The position numbers were made by a program, and so were the translations under genes. 64,000 nt of DNA from Nectonema munidae (Eukaryota; Nematomorpha; Nectonematoida; Nectonematidae), in the NCBI GenBank assembly GCA_030549495.1, contig JAUIRK010000923.1, positions 496,001 through 560,000 of the forward strand, written 5' to 3'. The first letter of the stretch is position 1; each line of letters begins with the position of its first letter. Below are positions 58,558-64,000 of this stretch, piece after piece. The notes under the pieces are model-generated. The model was not told the DNA's origin, did not search any database, and saw nothing but the letters and a program-made list of their open reading frames with translations.

Positions 58558-61534
58558 GTCACATCCAGGGTCCGCGCACCCTATTTATTTTGGGAGCTTG
58601 AGCCCCCCCCCCCCTTCCCCCATTTTTGACCTTCGGCAATATCTTTTAAGTTGGCAATTATCTTCGTTGTTCGATCTTACATCTTCCTTCTCATCTCCAT
58701 TGTGTTGTAACTCTTTCCCAAAGCTTCTTTGAGCCTATCGATAAATTTCTTGCGTGGTCTTCCTCTTCTTCCTTCCATCATTCCGTATGTACAAAGGCTT
58801 TCTAATCCATCTTTTCTCTCAATATGGCCATCAAATGTTAGCTGCCTGCCTTCTGTATATTATACTCAAGAGTTCTCTTTTGGTTTCAACTCTCCTTAGT
58901 ACTTCTTCATTTGTAATTTTTTGGGTTCAAGCTACCCTTATCAACCTTCTCCATATTTTCATTTCAAACGCTTTCAACTTTTTTTGATTTTTGCTTATAT
59001 TCAAGGTTTCGCATCCATATGTGAGACTCTAGACCATATATAGCACCTTTCTTTTTTTCATATTTAATGATAGTTTTGTATTTCTGAGCATTTTTTCAAA
59101 CTTATTCATCGCACTATTAGCTATTGAATTTCTTCTTTTTATTTCTTTGTCACTCCTTCCATCGGAGATGATTAAACTCCCTAAATATACAAACTGTTTC
59201 ACTTGATCAATATTTTGTCGCTGACCTTTATTTCTATCTTTCGATTATTCTCTTTTAGTAACTATCATTGATTTTGTTTTCCTGAGATTAATTCTTATTC
59301 CCATCGTTTCACTTTGTTTATTAACCTGTCGTATGAGGTGTTGGAGTGTCTGCAATTAATGCAGTGTCATCTGCATACCTGATATTGTTAATGTTTTTTC
59401 CACCTATCTTTATACCTTCACCTTCTACGTTTTTCATCTCGACTTCAGCGTAAATATTAAACAGGTCTGGTAGAAGCACACAACCTTGCCTGACTCCTTT
59501 CTTCACATCAATCCATGATGTCATCTCCTCTACAACTTTCACTGCTACTTTTTGCATTTTATGAACAATTTGTATCATCTTCAAATCTTTACAATCTATT
59601 CCAACGTTTTCTAAAATATTGAAAAGTTTTTTTTGAATTTCCATTACATTATCTATTATCCGGTTAAGAGTATATATTGCATTTATTGTTCCTTAGTCTT
59701 TAACAAATCCAAATTGTTCTTCCGCTAATTCAAACCTTATTTTATTTTTTATTCTTTCTGCTGTTGCTTTCAATATAACTTTTGCAATATGATTTATACT
59801 TATGGTTCTGTGTTGCTCACATTTTAGAGTTCCTTCAATCTTAATCATCAGAGTTTCAAACATTTGTTTTGGCATCCTTTCATCCTCATATATTTTATTC
59901 GCTATTTCGGTGATAATCTTTACTCCCTTCTCCCCCCATGCTTCAAGTACTTCTTTCGACAATCCGTCTGTTCCTACAGCTTTATTCCATTTCATATTTC
60001 TAAGAGATTTCTGAATCTCTTCTTTTAAGAAGCTTGGTTCTTGTTCTTTTGTTTCTATTACTTGATTATTATTATTATCATTATCGTCTTCATCATCGTA
60101 TAATTCTTTTATATATTCTTCCCATCTACTTTTTATATTCTCATTTTCCATTAAAATTTTACCGCGTGTGTTCATTACAAAGTTGTTCCGATTTCTTCTT
60201 TTTTTTCTGTACAACGTCTTATTAATTTTCTCATACATTTCTATAGGATTCGTTTTTGAAAGTTCTTCAACCAATCGACATTCTTCATTCATCCACTTTT
60301 CTTTCGCTGCAATGCATTCTTTATGAATTTTTCTGTTGTACTCTTTGTATTTCACATCATCTTTATTTTTAACTTTTTCCTCCATTAAATTCAAAATTCC
60401 CTCAGTCATCCATGCTTTCTTGCCTTTCTTTTCCGTTACAGAGATTTCCTCAATCGATTGTTGAACAGCTTTTTGCAAATTGTCTATTGACATCGCGGAT
60501 CATTTTCTTTTCCATACCTCATCATTTTGTTGTAACTGTTCAATGTTTTAGAAGCAAAGCTTTCTCGTATTTTATAATTTATCTTCAGCATATCAAAACT
60601 TCTTTTAATAATCGGTTTGTGACATGGTTTTTTCTTTAATATTATTCTTACATCTGAAACTAGTAAGTTGTGATCACTATTGCAGTCTGCTCCTGGGTAA
60701 GTTTTAACCTGTATAACTGAGTTTCTGAATCTTTTATTGATTGTGATGTAATCTATTTGATTCCTGGCCTTTCCCAAGTGCACAGCCTTCTTGGGTGATG
60801 TTTGAACCATATATTTGTTATCACTTATTGATATTTCGAACACCATTCTACCCACATGTCTCCTCTATCATTCCTTTTCCCTAGCCCATCCTACAGTATC
60901 TTTCTGTTTCCCATTTTCAACTTTTGCGTTCAAATCTCCCATTAGTATTATTATTTCATGTTCTTTACAACATTCTCTTGCTTTTGCATTTCTGTATAGA
61001 AGGTTTGAATTTCTTCTTCGTTTCTGTCTTCTGTTGATGCATATACCTGACTTATATTTATATTCATTCTGAAATTGGCCAATATCCAATTATACTATTT
61101 TTAATACTACTTTGTATTATAATTCCAACCCCTTTTTCTCGTTTTTGTCCTCCAGAAAACAAAACTTTTCTCGATTCTTCTATGGTCACTTCTCCTGCTC
61201 CTGGCCATCTCATTTCACCTATCCCTATATCAATTTTAAGTCTTGACATTTGCCACTTTGACATAGTGTTCTAACATTCCATGTAGCTATTCTTAATGGT
61301 TTATTATGGTTAAAAATGATATATTGTTAATAAAATGATTTTCTTCTTTCACTTTTGTTTTATAATAGTTAATTATACTCCTCAATCCTCATCACCTTAC
61401 TTTTATGACCTTCTTTAGCTTTTGTTTCCGATGTTGATCGAATTTGCTTCTAGAAAGGAAAAAATGCATAGTTTCAGCCCCTTTGAGCCCCCCCCCCCCC
61501 CCCAATTTCGCTTAGCGCGGGCTCTGGTCACATC
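58558..61534. mobile_element. hAT-ended unit carrying a LINE
   Basis: Element 58566-61526 (2,961 bp) flanked by a perfect 8-bp duplication GTCACATC (58558-58565, 61527-61534). Ends: CAGGGTCCGCGC and, in reverse complement, CAGAGCCCGCGC. C tracts preceded by TTGAGCC lie inside both ends in the same orientation (58604-58622 and 61490-61503). Nearly all of the interior is a minus-strand LINE, with only ~65-80 bases of non-LINE sequence at each end. Confidence 0.8.
58640..61310 (-). pseudogene. LINE (endonuclease plus reverse transcriptase), nearly full length, broken
   Basis: Non-LTR retrotransposon protein on the minus strand. The apurinic-type endonuclease begins near 61300 (PLRIATWNVRTLCQSGK) and runs through GIGEMRWPGAGEV, LMGDLNAKVENG, ARNQIDYITIN and NSDHNLLVSDV, so the GDxN and SDH catalytic motifs are visible. 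The reverse transcriptase follows (60493-59693): MKWNKAVGTDGLSKEV and FELAEEQFGFVKD. Then GVRQGCVLLPDLFNIY and the YADDTALIAD active site (59321-59644). Motif A is missing: MEIQKKL runs straight into FNILENVGI, a deletion of about 20 codons that removes the first catalytic aspartate. The C-terminus (GRRGRPRKKFIDRLKEALGK) lies near 58730. At least four frame changes. The type is the one often labelled craniofacial-development-protein-2-like; clade (RTE-like?) not settled. Confidence 0.92.
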
Positions 61535-61977
61535 CCTATTTATGAGATGGATAAAATAATTATTATATCAAGAATGAAAATTATTTTATCGATTGGGCTT
61601 AAATATATAAAAGTAAATGTAGTGTCGTTTTGTCTAAATATATAACCATTTTAAACAATGTAGTAAGTTAAGTTTGTTTGTGATGTTCGCACGCATCCTT
61701 TCGGATATCGTGGCCCGCCCGGAATGCTGAGTCCAGGTCTACCTGGACTTTCCATCCTACTAAACACCTACCGGCTCTTGATACTGCATAACTACCTTGA
61801 TATATATATAATTATACAAGAATGTATGTTACAAATATATAAATACAGCTGAGTAAGTCTTCATGGATTTGCGAATTTGCATTTTCGATCTACTGTGTAT
61901 GGATAAGTTTATTTAAAAATATTGAGAAAAATTCTTGGCGTTAAGTCACTTCTGAAAGCTAATAAGTTAAGACAATC
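61535..61977. other. Intron 8 spacer
   Basis: AT-rich, with a GC-richer patch 61685-61790 (e.g. GTGGCCCGCCCGGAATGCTG) of unknown origin. No gene. Confidence 0.4.
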
Positions 61978-62455
61978 TTCTTCTTCTTCATCTACACCTT
62001 ATCCCCTAGTTGGGGGTCGGTGGCTTTGATCCTTTCTCTCCACAATTTTCTGTTGAGTGCATCTTTTTCATCTAGCCCAAGCTCCTGGAGTTTTTCTTTT
62101 AGCCCATCTTTCCATCTTTTCGCTGTCTTCCTCTGCTTCTTTTGCCATCCACTCCTTTTTCCATCACTTGACGTACTGGATCCTCTTCTTTCTTCCTTAA
62201 AATATGTCCGTACCATCGCAACTTATTTCGCTCTGTTACCGCCAACACGCTTACCTCAACTCCTGTCCTTCTTCTAATTACTTCATTTCTTATTTTGTCT
62301 TTCAGAGTTTTTCCCAGCATCATTCTCAGCATCTTCATTTCTGTGGTCAACAATCTCTTCTTTCTTTTTGAGACTCCAGCATTCACACCCATACGACATT
62401 ACAGGTCTAACCATTGTGGTATAAATTTTTGCGTTTAACTTCATCGGCCAAATCC
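61978..62455 (-). pseudogene. LINE 3'-end fragment (second family)
   Basis: The minus strand encodes the C-terminal end of a LINE reverse transcriptase: KIYTTMVRPVMSYGCECWSL, then TTEMKMLRMMLGKTLKDKIR, NKLRWYGHILRKKEEDPVRQ and finally LWRERIKATDPQLGDKV with a stop at 61992. One frame change near 62150. The 3' tail just beyond the stop is a short GAAGAAGAAGA run (61978-61990). Everything upstream of the thumb region is missing, as usual for 5'-truncated LINE copies. Confidence 0.85.
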
Positions 62456-62503
62456 ATAATGTATGGATGGCGCATCAAACCCAACAAACTAAAAAACTAA
62501 GTT
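62456..62503 (+). repeat. Interspersed repeat fragment
   Basis: CATAATGTATGGATGGCGCA with the following ~25 bases matches the middle of the repeat at 63105-63170. Confidence 0.6.
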
Positions 62504-63104
62504 AAGACAATATATATGGATAAATATATAGCCAAAAAATATGGAACTATAAAATATTTTGGGCATTGTTTGAATGATTTTCATGAACAAAATGACATCA
62601 AAAGAAGGCTCACGCGAAAATTTAGTAAAAATATTGAACAATTTAGGAAAAAGGAGCCCCCCCCCCCAAACAAAAAGGAAATAAAATAACGCGTTAGTTC
62701 ATTGAGACCACTAACTAACTATTGAATGCACCCATTCCAAAAATTTTCCAGATAAGATTTCGATGCTGAAAAAATAGAATTCCCACCAGATAAGTGCAAT
62801 TTTTTTTAAATAAACAATTCCTAGTAATATTTTTTAAATAAATAAAATTTATTTTATTAAAATTTGAATGTATATTTTATTCTTAGTGTTATAGAAGTCT
62901 CCAACTGTTGTATTTTTTTAAATAGTCATGAATGATTTTTTTTGTTCTTTTCACAAATAATAAAGTTTTTTGTTAGAATTAGGTCATACGATAGTAGTAA
63001 GAGGGTCCTGAGGATAATTTTCTTTATTCAACCTTGTGTACTAAAATAATACTTGCTCTTTATATAGGAATTTTAATTAAAGAAAATGCCGGGCAACGTG
63101 CAGT
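62504..63104. other. Intron 8 spacer
   Basis: AT-rich with a C tract at 62651-62661; no gene. Confidence 0.4.
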
Positions 63105-63170
63105 TGCCTGTAAACCAGCATAGGTGGCTAATGTATGGATGGCGCATCCAACAACCTACAAACTAAAAAC
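63105..63170 (+). repeat. Interspersed repeat copy
   Basis: TTGCCTGTAAACCAGCATAG and the following sequence match 6856-6925, 56 kb away. Family unknown. Confidence 0.7.
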
Positions 63171-63871
63171 CATAAACAACGAACGACGCAAACTGTTTAA
63201 AATAAAACGCCTAATGTGTGAAACTAAAAAAAACAGGCCTTCCATACATTTTTTTCCTACTAAAAATACAAATCCAAATTACACTTTAACAAACATGTAA
63301 ACTTTTTTTACATAAACGTTTTTCATAAAACAGGTTTTTTGATAGGTTTATATTTTCAGTGATTGCTTTTCAATATTTATATTTTTACTTGAATTTTTTG
63401 TTTGATCGCTTTTATATTAAAATTAAATATTGACCTTTTAAAGAGTTTATTAAATTGGATTTTAGAATATTTTTCGCAAATTTAGCTTTACTCATCTTTC
63501 ATTGTATTTTATAAAGACGCTTGTAAGACAAACACTTGCAAGTAAAAGTAAAAAATCGGCATTGGATAAGGCACATTTTGGGAATCTGTGCATCTCTAAT
63601 CGGAAACAATTGTTACTACATTTGAGGACCAGTGTCACAACAGGTCCCAAGGACTGAAAATCCTCTACTTTATATATACTGGCATATTCAGGAGCGGGGC
63701 AATGAGCCAGTAGAGATATTTTAATTCTTAAAATAAAGTATCGATCTTTTATTGTTTGTTTGCAGTTTTTATTTCAAAGTTATTTTTGCAAATAGAAATA
63801 TATTAGAATTTCAATTTAATACGAATTACCTTTAAAGTTTAAACACTTTGAGGACCAGTCATATATATCTA
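63171..63871. other. Intron 8 spacer
   Basis: AT-rich. GAGGACCAGTGTCACAACAG at about 63623 and GAGGACCAGTCATATATATC at about 63850 are similar phrases ~230 bases apart and may be ends of a worn MITE. Confidence 0.35.
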
Positions 63872-64000
63872 CAGTGCCATGCAAAATTGCAGATAAATTA
63901 GGACTAAATTATTAGGCTGTTCTTAATATGTTTTGTACATTTTTTTATATCCATTTTTGAGAAATACCGGTTTTTGCCTTATTTGCAATAGTTCCTGTAC
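63872..64000 (-). mobile_element. Tc1-type element, left end, runs off the window
   Basis: TA followed by CAGTGCCATGCAAAATTGCA, the same terminus as at 55860. At 63969-64000 CCGGTTTTTGCCTTATTTGC matches the Tc1 N-terminal region at 58148-58183. Only ~130 bases are inside the window, so the copy is internally deleted or rearranged. Confidence 0.7.

Noticed and set aside
1-64000. CRISPR arrays, LTR elements or other virus-like elements
   Set aside because: No spaced short repeats, no paired long terminal repeats and no recognisable capsid, protease, integrase or envelope motifs were seen.

Overview
The window reads as a very AT-rich animal nuclear genome with long introns and a dense load of transposon remains. 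The mix of families (Tigger/pogo, Tc1, hAT, several piggyBac lineages, endonuclease-type LINEs, tRNA-headed SINEs) plus an LDL-receptor-type gene fits an arthropod; a copepod such as a sea louse is my guess from composition and repeat style, not something the sequence proves. No bacterial-style operons, CRISPR arrays, complete rRNA or plausible free-standing tRNA genes are present, and I recognised no LTR retrotransposon or other virus-like element.

Host gene. One protein-coding gene can be followed on the + strand. A signal-peptide-like first exon (23588-23819) is followed, after a 15-kb intron, by seven exons (38762-38890, 41774-41981, 48123-48313, 51941-52060, 52128-52277, 54488-54691, 54745-54985). 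They join in frame with consistent phases into six LDL-receptor class A modules, an EGF pair and the start of a YWTD beta-propeller. That is the LDLR/VLDLR/lipophorin-receptor/vitellogenin-receptor architecture. The gene runs off the right side of the window: no further exon was found between 54986 and 64000. About 1.5 kb of coding sequence is spread over 31 kb.

Layout. 0-23 kb (upstream): a ~150-bp tandem array, a decayed Tigger transposase, an old decayed tandem repeat, a ~1.05-kb almost perfect GAA array lying inside a dead LINE, a piggyBac remnant, hAT MITEs and a ZBED-like hAT transposase remnant. 23.6-38.8 kb (intron 1): a pre-miRNA-sized hairpin, SINEs, piggyBac remnants of several lineages and a MITE with a 9-bp target duplication. 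38.9-54.7 kb: exons separated by MITE-rich introns, an uncharacterised repeated protein relic, a near-perfect 61-bp palindrome, a head-to-head SINE pair and a 5S-rRNA-like repeat. 55-64 kb (intron 8): a hAT element inserted in a Tc1 element, then a hAT-ended unit with an 8-bp target duplication that carries a nearly full-length but broken LINE, then a second LINE 3' end and a Tc1 fragment at the window edge.

How it fits together. Short elements with TTAA ends resemble piggyBac cargo and share the window with at least four piggyBac transposase remnants. The short hAT-type elements carry ends like that of the ZBED-like hAT relic. Perfect or near-perfect target duplications and a pair of MITEs about 98% alike suggest that some insertions are young.
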